Shown: positions 42,312 through 50,748, counted from the stretch's first letter. The stretch is 64,000 nt of DNA from Moryella indoligenes (GCF_030812885.1 NZ_JAUSTO010000011.1:11814-75813); one strand, 5' to 3'. Numbers and translations are program-made. The notes: generated by a model from the sequence alone, not told the origin.

Positions 42312-42344
42312 GGAAAGGTGCACAGCTGCCGGGCGGTCTGGGGG

Positions 42345-42368
42345 CCTAGGAGCCTAGGAGCCTAGGAG
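42345..42368 (+). repeat. Three tandem copies of CCTAGGAG
   Basis: An 8-bp unit repeats exactly three times in the gap between two convergent genes. Each unit contains the palindrome CCTAGG. Confidence 0.9.
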
Positions 42369-42392
42369 CATGTGGATCGTGATCAGGAGCTG

Positions 42393-43190
42393 CTAGATAG
42401 AGAGATGCAGGAGTGCAAGCAGCAGAAGATGTGCGGGGTAGAAGAAATAGAAGAACCAGCGGTTTAAGAAGCGGGCAGACCTTGTCTCGCGGCGAAGGGG
42501 AGCATCACCCGCGTGATGTTCTTTCATGTAGAAGTAGCTGCACAGAGCTGCCAGCAGGGGACCGGCGAGCGCAGCGGCCGTGCTTAAGAGGGCATAAAGG
42601 GCAGAGTGCATCCAGATGAGGTTTTCAAGCAGGGTGTCCGCGCCGATCAGGAGGCAGCACAGGAGCCAGCTTTTCATGCGCGGTTCGATGCCTTCTCCTC
42701 TGCTCTGCCGGAAGAGGAGTACAAAGAGCGGTGCGAGTATGCCCCAGTCGCAGTATTTTGTCAGAAGGACGAGCAGCAGTGTGCCGGAGAGCTTCAGCGG
42801 GACAGGGATGTGCGGCGCGTCGAGCAGTGCGAGCATCAGGAGACAGAGCAGGAGCGTGAAGAGTATGTTCAGAGGGCTGGCGATGATAGCTCCGGGCGTC
42901 CGCCTGCTGAAAAACGCGAGGAGATAGGGGGGCTCGGAGAGCAGCGCAAAGATAAGAAGGCGCGCACCGTAGCGTCTCCGGGAGCGGGTATGATAAAAGC
43001 CTTCGACCAGAAAGAAGCACATGGTCACCGCGGTGAAGTAGCCGATGCCGGTGAGAAGTGCATAGAGCGGAGCTCCGGGTACAAGAAAGATTGCTGCGAC
43101 ATGATTTAATACCATGAGCAGCACGGCAATGAGCTTGATGAGCGTTCTGCTTCGTTCTGCGGAGAGCTTTTGTCCGGTTCTGTCTGGCAT
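42393..43190 (-). CDS. TraX family membrane protein
   Basis: A 265-residue polytopic protein. LIKLIAVLLMVLNHVAAIFL near the N-terminus, FLVEGFYHTRSRRRYGARLL and the C-terminal FYFFYPAHLLLLALLHLSI are the hallmark TraX segments. TraX in F plasmid acetylates pilin, but chromosomal homologues such as this one in Firmicutes have unknown roles, probably as acyltransferases. The ATG at 43190 follows AAAGGATG. Confidence 0.88.
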   Translation of the reverse strand: MPDRTGQKLSAERSRTLIKLIAVLLMVLNHVAAIFLVPGAPLYALLTGIGYFTAVTMCFFLVEGFYHTRSRRRYGARLLIFALLSEPPYLLAFFSRRTPGAIIASPLNILFTLLLCLLMLALLDAPHIPVPLKLSGTLLLVLLTKYCDWGILAPLFVLLFRQSRGEGIEPRMKSWLLCCLLIGADTLLENLIWMHSALYALLSTAAALAGPLLAALCSYFYMKEHHAGDAPLRRETRSARFLNRWFFYFFYPAHLLLLALLHLSI

Positions 43191-43297
43191 CGGGGCATCC
43201 TTTCGGGCTGTGCTGCGGAGCGGCGCTTTGTGATCTGAGAAGCGGTACGCACAGGCAGCGTTCTGATCGCTTTCAGTGTAAGAGGCAGAGAGAATTT

Positions 43298-43327
43298 TTG
43301 CAAGCGGAGAGTCCGCTGTGTTAAAAT
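43298..43327 (+). promoter_or_regulatory. Promoter of the flavodoxin-trmD unit
   Basis: TTGCAA (43298-43303) and TAAAAT (43322-43327) with an 18-base spacer. The spacer holds the small dyad GCGGAGAGTCCGC. Confidence 0.6.
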
Positions 43328-43397
43328 AAGGTGGAAACAGAGCGCCGGATCCCGGGGGAATGGGAGCTCAGGACGCTCTGCAACGGAGGTGCATATC

Positions 43398-43904
43398 ATG
43401 AAGGCAATGGTTATATACTGTTCTCACACGGGTATCACGGAGCGGATCGCGCGGCGGATCGCGGCGGATTTTGCCTGCCCGATACTGAAGGTCGAGCCGG
43501 ATGTTGTCTACGGGAGCTTTCTCTCCGCCTGCAGACGTGTGGTGTCAGACCGGCTGAAGAAGCAGCTTCCGGGCGCGGTGACAGAGACGCCGCAGCTTGA
43601 AGGTTTCGATACGATCTTTATCGGCTATCCGATCTGGGCAGGAGACATGCCGGATTTCATGCAGTCCTTCCTGCGGCGCTGTGCGCTCTCCGGGAAGCGC
43701 ATCATACCCTTTGCGACTTTCCGCATGACAGATATTGCAGCGTCTCTGGATACCCTGGCGGCACTCTGTCCGGGAGCGGAGATACTGGATCCCTTTAATT
43801 ACGGCATCATGCACCGCGAGCGCTATGCGGACTGGCTGGAGATGGTTCGTGCGGACTGTGCGGAGCGGGATATGGAGGCGCGCTGGGACGCGGAGACAGA
43901 GTGA
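43398..43904 (+). CDS. Flavodoxin-like protein
   Basis: A 168-residue flavodoxin-fold protein. MVIYCSHTGITERIARRIA carries the phosphate-binding loop, FIGYPIWAGDMPDFMQSFL is the typical Trp-containing FMN loop, and IIPFATFRMTD follows. It resembles the clostridial flavodoxin family with a C-terminal extension. The start at ATG 43398 follows CGGAGG with nine bases between. Its stop overlaps the trmD start, so the two are translated together. Confidence 0.85.
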   Translation: MKAMVIYCSHTGITERIARRIAADFACPILKVEPDVVYGSFLSACRRVVSDRLKKQLPGAVTETPQLEGFDTIFIGYPIWAGDMPDFMQSFLRRCALSGKRIIPFATFRMTDIAASLDTLAALCPGAEILDPFNYGIMHRERYADWLEMVRADCAERDMEARWDAETE

Positions 43905-44638
43905 AGATCTCGGTTCTGACCATATGTCCGGAGCTTTTTCAGAGCTTTCTCGCCGCTCATGTGGTGCAGAGAGCGCTGTCTCGGGGGCTGGCGGAGCTGG
44001 AGATCGTCGATATCCGCAGCTACGCGGGCGGGAGCTTTCGCCACATTGATGACAGTCCCTATGGCGGCGGAAGGGGACTGGTGCTTCGCTGCAAGCCTGT
44101 GCTGGATGCGCTCGCGGCGGTGTGCGGAGACAGAAGAGAGCGCTGTCTGGTCACAGCGCTCACACCGGCGGGAGGCGTCTACAGCCAGAAAACCGCACGC
44201 CGCTACGCAGTGGAGGAGCATCTGGTGCTGATCTGCGGACACTATGAGGGGATGGACGAGCGCATCCTCTCACGAGTTGATGAGACTGTCTCGGTCGGGG
44301 ATTATGTTCTGACCGGAGGAGAGCTTCCGGCCATGGTGGTCATGGACTCGGTATTGCGTCTTCTGAAGGGAAATCTGAAGGAGGGGAGCGCGGAGGAGGA
44401 GTCCTTTGAAAACGGACTTCTGGAGTATCCGCAGTACACGCAGCCGTCAGATTTTCAGGGGGACAGGGTTCCTGCAGTGCTGCTCTCCGGTCATCACGAA
44501 AATATACAGCGCTGGCGCAAAAAGGAATCGCTTCGCATCACGCTGGAGCGCCGCCCGGATCTGCTGCGTGCGCGGGAGCTCAGCGAGGAGGAGCAGGCGC
44601 TGCTTGGAGAGCTCCGGAGGGAGAGAGAAAGAAGATAA
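43901..44638 (+). CDS. trmD: tRNA (guanine-37-N1)-methyltransferase TrmD
   Basis: SPOUT-family enzyme of 245 residues that methylates G37 in tRNAs with a G at position 36. KISVLTICPELFQSFL, the substrate loop DDSPYGGGRGLVLRCKPVL and the knot region ICGHYEGMDERI with SVGDYVLTGGELPAM are diagnostic. The start is GTG 43901, overlapping the flavodoxin stop. The usual neighbours rimM, rpsP and rplS are absent. Confidence 0.96.
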   Translation: MKISVLTICPELFQSFLAAHVVQRALSRGLAELEIVDIRSYAGGSFRHIDDSPYGGGRGLVLRCKPVLDALAAVCGDRRERCLVTALTPAGGVYSQKTARRYAVEEHLVLICGHYEGMDERILSRVDETVSVGDYVLTGGELPAMVVMDSVLRLLKGNLKEGSAEEESFENGLLEYPQYTQPSDFQGDRVPAVLLSGHHENIQRWRKKESLRITLERRPDLLRARELSEEEQALLGELRRERERR

Positions 44639-44655
44639 AAAAATTGAATCTCTTA

Positions 44656-44684
44656 TTGACATCTCCGGTTGTACAGTTTATCAT
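44656..44684 (+). promoter_or_regulatory. Promoter of the Trp T-box / trpXYZ operon
   Basis: A perfect TTGACA (44656-44661) and TATCAT (44679-44684) with a 17-base spacer, starting 18 bases after the trmD stop. Confidence 0.8.
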
Positions 44685-44699
44685 GAGCTACAATATTTT

Positions 44700-44948
44700 A
44701 AACCGCAGATGAAGAGGAGTACTCTTTCCGGCAAAGTCACAGAGAGCCGCCGATGGTGAGAAGGCAGCACGGAGCAGAGAGAGGAATGGGCTTCGGAGGG
44801 CGCGCCCGAATCATAGTAGGGAGCGACGGAGACTGTACCGTTAAAAGCAGACACATATGATGGTATGTGACAGAGAGACCCCGTCAGGGGTAAGATGAGT
44901 GGTACCGCGGATAGCATTCGCCTCATAAGCTTTGGCTTATGGGGCTTT
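44700..44948 (+). promoter_or_regulatory. T-box leader with tryptophan specifier TGG
   Basis: tRNA-sensing leader RNA. It shows a GAAGAGGAGTA loop-E-type motif, AGAGAG with a GGTG apical motif, and the specifier loop GAATGGGCTTCGGAG with codon TGG at 44787-44789. The T-box sequence is GAGTGGTACCGCGG (44897-44910), and the terminator CCTCATAAGC/GCTTATGGGG is followed by CTTTTTG. Uncharged tRNA-Trp would stabilise the antiterminator and switch on trpXYZ. The TGGT bulge must pair with the tRNA discriminator base. Confidence 0.92.
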
Positions 44949-45001
44949 TTGTTTACATAAAACAGTACAGCGCTTTACCAAAACGTACAGGAGGTATTAC
45001 A

Positions 45002-46072
45002 ATGAGAAAGAGATTACTGGCGGCAGCAGCAATGACACTTGCAGCGATGGCGTTTACCGCCTGTGGCGGTGCTTCCGGAGCAACGGGAGGCAGCACGGCG
45101 GGGAGCAGTGCTGCGGCAGAGGGGGCGACGGTTTATAAGGTCGGCATCATCCAGTTTATGGAGCACCCGTCTCTGAATCAGATTGAGAAGAATCTTGAGA
45201 AGCAGCTGGATGCAGTCTCTACAGAGGCAGTAGTTTATGATTACAAGCCCTATACCTTTAATGGGCAGGGAGATGCGACGACGCTCAATCAGATTGCGGC
45301 GCAGCTCATCGACGACAAGGTAGATGTGATCGTCCCCATTGCGACACCGGCGGCACAGATTGTGCAGTCTGCAACGGAGGGAAAGGATATTCCGGTCGTA
45401 TTTTCCGCGGTCTCTGATCCGGTCTCCGCGAAGCTGGTTGCTTCCATGGAGAAGCCCGGTGCCAATATCACCGGAACCTCAGATTATCTGGATACGGACG
45501 CGATCATGGAGCTGATTCTTGCGGCGAATCCGGAGACAGACTATGTGGGGCTACTCTATTCCAAGAGCGAGGACTCCTCGCTGGTGCCGATTGCGGATGC
45601 AAAGCGCTTTCTGGATGCGAAGGGCATACGCTATATCGAGAAGACCGGCACTACTACAGATGAGGTCTCTGCGGCGGTCGATGCGCTCATTGCGGAGCAG
45701 GTCGATGCGGTATTTACGCCCACTGACAATACCATCCAGAATGCGGAGCTTGCATTCTATGATAAGCTGGCTGAGGCGAAGATTCCTCACTATGCAGGAG
45801 CGGATTCCTTTGCGCTGAACGGCGCATTCTGCGGTTATGGTGTTGACTATGCACAGCTCGGAGTGGCGACTGCAGATATGATTGCAGAGATTCTTGACGG
45901 AGGCAGGGCTCCGGCCGAGCTGGCAGTTCAGACCTTCGATAACGGCATCGCGACCATTAACACCGATACCTGCGCACAGCTCGGCATGGATCTTGAGACG
46001 GTGAAGAGCGCGTTTCAGCCACTCTGCACCCAAATCATAGAAACCGTGACGCAGAAAGACTTTGCTGATTAA
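45002..46072 (+). CDS. trpX: Tryptophan ABC transporter substrate-binding lipoprotein TrpX
   Basis: A 356-residue lipoprotein of the ABC_sub_bind family. The signal peptide ends in the lipobox MAFTACGG, and the mature protein has YKVGIIQFMEHPSLNQIEK and VVFSAVSDPVSAKLVASMEK. The start at ATG 45002 follows CAGGAGG. The family has many substrates; tryptophan is inferred from the TGG T-box directly upstream, the arrangement known for trpXYZ in Firmicutes. The permease gene is 209 bases downstream, separated by a strong hairpin. Confidence 0.92.
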   Translation: MRKRLLAAAAMTLAAMAFTACGGASGATGGSTAGSSAAAEGATVYKVGIIQFMEHPSLNQIEKNLEKQLDAVSTEAVVYDYKPYTFNGQGDATTLNQIAAQLIDDKVDVIVPIATPAAQIVQSATEGKDIPVVFSAVSDPVSAKLVASMEKPGANITGTSDYLDTDAIMELILAANPETDYVGLLYSKSEDSSLVPIADAKRFLDAKGIRYIEKTGTTTDEVSAAVDALIAEQVDAVFTPTDNTIQNAELAFYDKLAEAKIPHYAGADSFALNGAFCGYGVDYAQLGVATADMIAEILDGGRAPAELAVQTFDNGIATINTDTCAQLGMDLETVKSAFQPLCTQIIETVTQKDFAD

Positions 46073-46131
46073 GCGCCAAAAGTCGGAACTCTCGCAGGCT
46101 TGCCTGCAAGAGAGTTCCAGACTTTTGGCGC
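46073..46131 (+). repeat. Long hairpin element with GCTTGC apex right after trpX
   Basis: A 59-base near-perfect palindrome begins on the base after the trpX stop. Arms are GCGCCAAAAGTC/GACTTTTGGCGC, GGAACTCTC/GAGAGTTCC and GCAGGC/GCCTGC around TT. The architecture and apex match the elements at 9661 and 57677, although the stems differ. The following 130 bases contain a second dyad (GCGTTGT/ACAACGC) with GAGCG motifs. It may protect the trpX message and raise binding protein over permease. Confidence 0.75.
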
Positions 46132-46281
46132 GCCCCACATGGAGCACGGAGCGGTGCAGAGGCAGCGCGGGAGTGCGGAGTGCGGTAGCGTTGTGCGAGC
46201 GCGGAGCGCGAAACAACGCGAAATCAGCAGGAGCCACATATTTAAGCACTATTAGGAAGAAAAGCTTGGGAGGACACAGCG

Positions 46282-47226
46282 GTGACAACATTTCTGACGG
46301 CAGGCATCATACGCACGGCACTGGAGCTGGGCATGATCTACTCTCTGGTGGCGCTGTCGCTGTTTATCAGCTTCAGCATACTGGATATCTGTGATCTGTC
46401 CACGGACGGCTGCTATACCTTCGGCTGTGCGGTCGGCGCGATCGTGACCATAGCGGGACACCCGCTGCTCGGCATACTTGCGTCTGTCGTCGCGGGCGTC
46501 TGCTCCGGACTGGTGACTGCGCTGCTCCAGACGCGCTTCGGTGTGCAGAGTATACTTGCGGGTATCATCGTAAATACAGGACTCTACACCGTAAATCTCG
46601 CCGTTATGGGATTTTCCTCCAATGTGTCGATTTTTGGAACGGACACGGTATTTACGCTTTTTGGCGGTCTGAGCAGCTCTCCCTTCTGGGCGGAATGGAG
46701 CAGGCTCATTCTTCTGGCGGGCATACTTCTCGTTGTGTGCCTCTTTATCAACTGGTTTTTGAAGACGCGGCTGGGGCTCTCAATCCGGGCGACCGGAGAC
46801 AGCATGGCAATGATACGCGCATCTTCCATCAACCCCGGCATTATGATTGTGGTGGGGCTCTGTTTTTCAAACGCACTGACGGGGCTTGCGGGCTCTCTGG
46901 TCGGTCAGTACAACAAAACCTGCGACATCAACCTCGGGACAGGTATGGTGACAATCGCTCTGGCCTCTCTCATCATCGGTGAGACCCTGATGGGTAAGCG
47001 GAAGATGTCAATGCGGATTCTGGGAGTCGTGATCGGCTCCTGCCTGTACCGCTTCATCATATCGCTGGCACTGCGCCTGAATGTGCCGACAGAGGCCTTC
47101 AAGCTGGTCTCAGCCATCATTGTCGCAGTTGCAATTGCAGCGCCTGAGGCGCAGAAGATGCTGGCATTTCAGGGTAGAAAGAATGCGGCGCTGCGGAAGA
47201 GACGCGCGAACGGGGAGGTGCAGTGA
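46282..47226 (+). CDS. trpY: Tryptophan ABC transporter permease TrpY
   Basis: A 314-residue permease of the branched-chain/ribose-type family with about eight to nine helices, starting MTTFLTAGIIRTALELGMIY and containing LGLSIRATGDSMAMIRASSI, the coupling-helix region. The start is GTG 46282 with GGGAGG at 46268. Its stop overlaps the ATPase start. It pairs with TrpX and TrpZ in a T-box-controlled importer. Confidence 0.9.
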   Translation: MTTFLTAGIIRTALELGMIYSLVALSLFISFSILDICDLSTDGCYTFGCAVGAIVTIAGHPLLGILASVVAGVCSGLVTALLQTRFGVQSILAGIIVNTGLYTVNLAVMGFSSNVSIFGTDTVFTLFGGLSSSPFWAEWSRLILLAGILLVVCLFINWFLKTRLGLSIRATGDSMAMIRASSINPGIMIVVGLCFSNALTGLAGSLVGQYNKTCDINLGTGMVTIALASLIIGETLMGKRKMSMRILGVVIGSCLYRFIISLALRLNVPTEAFKLVSAIIVAVAIAAPEAQKMLAFQGRKNAALRKRRANGEVQ

Positions 47227-48041
47227 TGCTCAGAATCGAGGGGATTTCAAAGACCTTTAATCCCGGAACGGTGAATGAAAAGAAGGGGTTGGACAGTCTC
47301 TCCCTGCACCTGCAGCGTGGGGATTTTGCGACGATTGTCGGTTCAAACGGCGCGGGAAAATCTACTCTCTTCAACGCGATTGCGGGATCCTTTTATGCGG
47401 ATGAGGGGGAGATCTGGCTGGACGGTGAGGATATCAGCTTTATGCCGGAGCACGCCAGAAGCCGCTTTATCGGGAGACTTTTTCAGGATCCGCTGATGGG
47501 AACTGCACCACATATGACGATTGAGGAGAATCTGACGATTGCCTATCTGCGGGCTGCGGAGCATAAGCGCGGCATCTTCAGCAGGCCGTCGAAGCAGGAG
47601 CGAAAGTTCTTCCGGGAGCAGCTTGGCCTCCTGCACATGGGACTGGAGAATCGCATGGAGAACCCGGTGGGACTGCTCTCCGGCGGTCAGAGGCAGGCAC
47701 TGACCCTGCTCATGGCGACGGTCGTGACTCCGAAGCTTCTTCTTCTGGATGAGCATACGGCGGCGCTGGATCCCGGGACAGCGGCGAAGGTGCTCTCGCT
47801 GACCGAGAGCATTATCCGCGAGAGAAATATTACCTGTCTCATGGTGACACATAATATGAATCAGGCGCTGGAGCTGGGAAACCGCACGCTGATGATGAAT
47901 GCGGGACGCATCGTGTTTGATGTTTCCGGCGAGGCGAGAAGCGGGATGAGTGTGCAGGATCTTCTGGATCGCTTTGCGGAGGGCTCCGGGAAGCGCTTTG
48001 ACAATGACAGAATTCTGCTTTCTACGAAAGAGGGGATATGA
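47226..48041 (+). CDS. trpZ: Tryptophan ABC transporter ATPase TrpZ
   Basis: A 271-residue ABC ATPase. Walker A is VGSNGAGKSTL, the signature is LLSGGQRQALTLLMATV, Walker B is LLLLDEHTAALDPGTA and the switch histidine is in MVTHNMNQAL. The start ATG 47226 overlaps the trpY stop (an in-frame GTG lies three bases earlier). Walker B ends in DEHTA rather than the usual DEPT/DEPTA, a variation seen in this transporter family. The last gene of the operon, an XdhC-like gene, overlaps its stop. Confidence 0.92.
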   Translation: MLRIEGISKTFNPGTVNEKKGLDSLSLHLQRGDFATIVGSNGAGKSTLFNAIAGSFYADEGEIWLDGEDISFMPEHARSRFIGRLFQDPLMGTAPHMTIEENLTIAYLRAAEHKRGIFSRPSKQERKFFREQLGLLHMGLENRMENPVGLLSGGQRQALTLLMATVVTPKLLLLDEHTAALDPGTAAKVLSLTESIIRERNITCLMVTHNMNQALELGNRTLMMNAGRIVFDVSGEARSGMSVQDLLDRFAEGSGKRFDNDRILLSTKEGI

Positions 48042-49066
48042 TGCGCAGTAATTTTTTTAGACAATTGGAGGAACTGAATCCAAATGCGGAGAATCGCACA
48101 TTGACGGTGCTGTCCGGCGAGAGGAGGGGGCTTCGCTTTCTCTATTCCGGTGGGAAGCAGCTCTTTCCGAAGGCGGGGGAGGCCGCTTCACCTGTGAGCG
48201 CGGAGGAGTATGCGGCGCTTCCGGTGCGGGCGGCGCTGGTGACGGAGAGCGGAGAGCGCATTTACACGGAGCTTCTCACACAGGAGAAACAGCTCATCAT
48301 CTGCGGCGGAGGACACGTCTCGCTGCCAATTATTCGTATGGCGCGCATGCTCGACTTTCGTGTGACGGTGCTGGAGGACCGGGAGGAATTTGCGGAGCAC
48401 GCAAGAGCGGCCGGAGCTTCTAAAGTGCGCTGCGGAAGCTATGAGACTCTGCTTGAAGAGATCCCGGGCGGCGCGGACACCTTCTTTGTGATCGTGACGC
48501 GCGCCCATCGCTTTGATCTCGACTGCCTGCGGGTGATTCTCCGAAAGCCCTGCGCCTATATCGGGATGATGGGCAGCAAGCGGAGGGTTGCAATGGTGAT
48601 GCATACGCTCTCTGAGGAGGGAGTGCCCCGGGAACTGCTGGAGACCGTTCACTCGCCGATCGGTCTGAAGATTGAGGCGGAAACTCCGGAGGAGATCGCG
48701 GTCTCTGTCATTGCAGAGATTATTGCGGTAAAGAACCGGAATCCGCAGAGCTTCGGCTATCCGGCAGAACTGCTCTCAGAACTTCAGCGTGAGGAGAGAG
48801 AGGATTGCGTGCTTGCGACGATTATTTCCAGGCGCGGTGCAGCGCCGAGAACCACGGGCACCAAGATGCTGATCTTTAGGGAGCGCACGATCGGAACCAT
48901 AGGCGGCGGCTGCGCGGAGGGCTGGGTTCTCGCGACTGCGCAGGATATGCTGAGCGGGAGCGGAGAGACATTTTGCAGCGAGCGTCTGGATCTGAAGGCT
49001 ATGGCTGAGGAGGAGGAGAGCATGGTCTGCGGCGGGGAGATAGAAGTTCTGCTGGAGTGCTTGTAA
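48041..49066 (+). CDS. XdhC/CoxI-family protein with the two domains in reversed order
   Basis: A 341-residue protein in the family of molybdenum-hydroxylase maturation factors. The Rossmann domain (XdhC_C) comes first: LIICGGGHVSLPIIRMARML, then AYIGMMGSKRRVAM and HSPIGLKIEAETPEEIAVSV. The CoxI/XdhC domain comes last: TIISRRGAAPRTTGTKML and GTIGGGCAEGWVLATAQDML, ending VCGGEIEVLLE. Canonical XdhC has the opposite order. It overlaps the trpZ stop, but no molybdenum hydroxylase gene is nearby, so its partner is unknown. ATG 48038 or 48041 could be the start. Confidence 0.82.
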   Translation: MRSNFFRQLEELNPNAENRTLTVLSGERRGLRFLYSGGKQLFPKAGEAASPVSAEEYAALPVRAALVTESGERIYTELLTQEKQLIICGGGHVSLPIIRMARMLDFRVTVLEDREEFAEHARAAGASKVRCGSYETLLEEIPGGADTFFVIVTRAHRFDLDCLRVILRKPCAYIGMMGSKRRVAMVMHTLSEEGVPRELLETVHSPIGLKIEAETPEEIAVSVIAEIIAVKNRNPQSFGYPAELLSELQREEREDCVLATIISRRGAAPRTTGTKMLIFRERTIGTIGGGCAEGWVLATAQDMLSGSGETFCSERLDLKAMAEEEESMVCGGEIEVLLECL

Positions 49067-49139
49067 AGAGAGAAGAAAACGTATACAGTATGGTTAGTGA
49101 CAGCATATTGTGTGTGACAAATCTGAAGAGATCGGGATA

Positions 49140-50144
49140 ATGATGGGGAGACGGAACAGAAAGAAGAGGGGCGCGCAGACATTCCCGGGAGTGGCTGCGC
49201 TTCTTTTCGTATTTGTCCTTGCGCTGCTGCTCATGCTGCAGCTGAGGCGGGAGCTCCGTAACAGCCGGGTTTATTCAGATTCTGTGGAGAAGTGGCGCCC
49301 CAGCGTGGAGCGCTGTGCAAAGCAGGAACATATTCCCCTCTACACGGACTGCCTCCTTGCGATCATGCAGGTGGAGTCCAATGGCGAGACGGATGATGTG
49401 ATGCAGTCAAGCGAATCGCTGGGGCTCGAGCCGAATGCGCTGGATTCCGAGGCCTCAATTGCTCAGGGCTGCGCCTACTTTGCGATGCTGGTGCGCAGTG
49501 CGGAGAGCAACTATCTGGATCTCCAGAGCACAATTCAGGCTTATAATTTCGGCAAGGGCTATCTCTATTATGTGGCCTCAAATGGGGGCAGACACAGCAG
49601 AGAGCTGGCAGAGCAGTTTGCGGCGGAGCAGTCCGGCGGGGTGAAGAAGCAGTACAGAAATCCTGTGGCGCTGGAGGCAAATGGCGGGTGGCGCTATGCC
49701 TACGGAAATATGTTTTATGCAGAGCTGGTGAATGAGCTGCTTGATATGAGGAGAAAAGAGATGGAACTGAGTATCGTTTCGACTTTACTGGTGCTGCTGG
49801 CGGCGGGAGAGAGCGCTGTATTGGCGGTGCTGGAGCTCCTTCTGCCGCATTCTGCGCTGAGCGCACAGCTCCTGCGTCTCGGAGAGCGGGAGCTGAAACG
49901 GCACAGCGTGCAGAAGCTGGTCCGGAACAGAGGGCTGCAGCACGGGATGGCGGCACTGCTTCTGCTCTATGGCTGCTTCGCGTCCTCCAACCCGCGGGAG
50001 TTCTGCGCGGCGGTGCTCGTCGCGCTGCTGGCATCGGCCTTTTACGGCGCGCTGAGTCTGGATCCGCTTATGCTGTTCTGGCAGGGGGGGCCCGCAGCGG
50101 TAGCGCTGACGAGTATACTGCTGACGAGTGGTCTGCCGTACTGA
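49140..50144 (+). CDS. Lysozyme-like lytic domain fused to a DUF1304 membrane domain
   Basis: A 334-residue fusion. A basic N-terminus and a signal-anchor helix (VAALLFVFVLALLLMLQL) are followed by a CwlT/phage-lysozyme-like catalytic region (LLAIMQVESNGETDDVMQSS, then IAQGCAYFAMLVRSAE and STIQAYNFGKGYLYYV) up to about residue 205. Residues 208-334 form a DUF1304-like four-helix membrane domain (RNRGLQHGMAALLLLYGCF and ALSLDPLMLFWQGGPAAVAL). An internal ATG (49761) with GAGGAG in front lies exactly at the junction, so the second domain may also be made alone. The likely role is peptidoglycan remodelling at the membrane. Confidence 0.75.
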   Translation: MMGRRNRKKRGAQTFPGVAALLFVFVLALLLMLQLRRELRNSRVYSDSVEKWRPSVERCAKQEHIPLYTDCLLAIMQVESNGETDDVMQSSESLGLEPNALDSEASIAQGCAYFAMLVRSAESNYLDLQSTIQAYNFGKGYLYYVASNGGRHSRELAEQFAAEQSGGVKKQYRNPVALEANGGWRYAYGNMFYAELVNELLDMRRKEMELSIVSTLLVLLAAGESAVLAVLELLLPHSALSAQLLRLGERELKRHSVQKLVRNRGLQHGMAALLLLYGCFASSNPREFCAAVLVALLASAFYGALSLDPLMLFWQGGPAAVALTSILLTSGLPY

Positions 50145-50146
50145 AA

Positions 50147-50677
50147 TCAGCTTTTGGTATTTACTGCTTTGGGAAGTGCGTGCAGGGTGTTTCGGACATA
50201 AAACTTTGTGCAGCAGGAGATGAGAACGGACTTCAGCAGATAGACTCTGTCGTTTTCGGCAGTGATATCCTGAAAGTCCTTTTTTTCTTTGATACAGTAC
50301 AGGACTGCCTCAAAGAGCTTGCAGAAACTGTTGTAGGCAGTGGAGAGCTTTGTGTTGTCCAGTGCGATGTCAATCAGAGCGGAAATATCCTGTATGCTGT
50401 ATACCTGCTTCAGGATGCAGAGAACCATGAGTGTTGCCACCTGTGTGCGGGTGTACTGCTTTTTAACCGGGGCAGGAATGATCTTCATCTTGACATAATT
50501 GTTCAGCATGGCTCCGGTCAGTATCCCGGTGTCCCGCTTGCGTCCGGATTCGGGGTGCGAGCCGAGTACTGGTTCAAGTACCTGGGTGATCAGAGTTACG
50601 ACCTGATCAGAGTAGAGCTCAATGCTTGGAAGCTCTGTCCAGCGCGGCAGAATCTGTGGCATTTCCTGGTTCATCAT
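50147..50677 (-). CDS. DUF1836 family protein
   Basis: A 176-residue soluble protein matching the DUF1836 pattern: a proline-rich start (LPRWTELPSIELYSDQVV), then the MerR-like helix-turn-helix segment GILTGAMLNNYVKMKIIPAP, YTRTQVATLMVLCILKQVYS and a helical C-terminus. It is likely a DNA-binding regulator, but no member's target is established as far as I know. TAAGGAGG lies just before two adjacent in-frame ATGs (50677 and 50674). It is convergent with the lysozyme fusion. Confidence 0.82.
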   Translation of the reverse strand: MMNQEMPQILPRWTELPSIELYSDQVVTLITQVLEPVLGSHPESGRKRDTGILTGAMLNNYVKMKIIPAPVKKQYTRTQVATLMVLCILKQVYSIQDISALIDIALDNTKLSTAYNSFCKLFEAVLYCIKEKKDFQDITAENDRVYLLKSVLISCCTKFYVRNTLHALPKAVNTKS

Positions 50678-50748
50678 AACCTCCTTATAGTGAAGAATAT
50701 TGTATGACTTCAGAATTGGAAGAAAATGAAAAACTTGCGGGTATCGCT

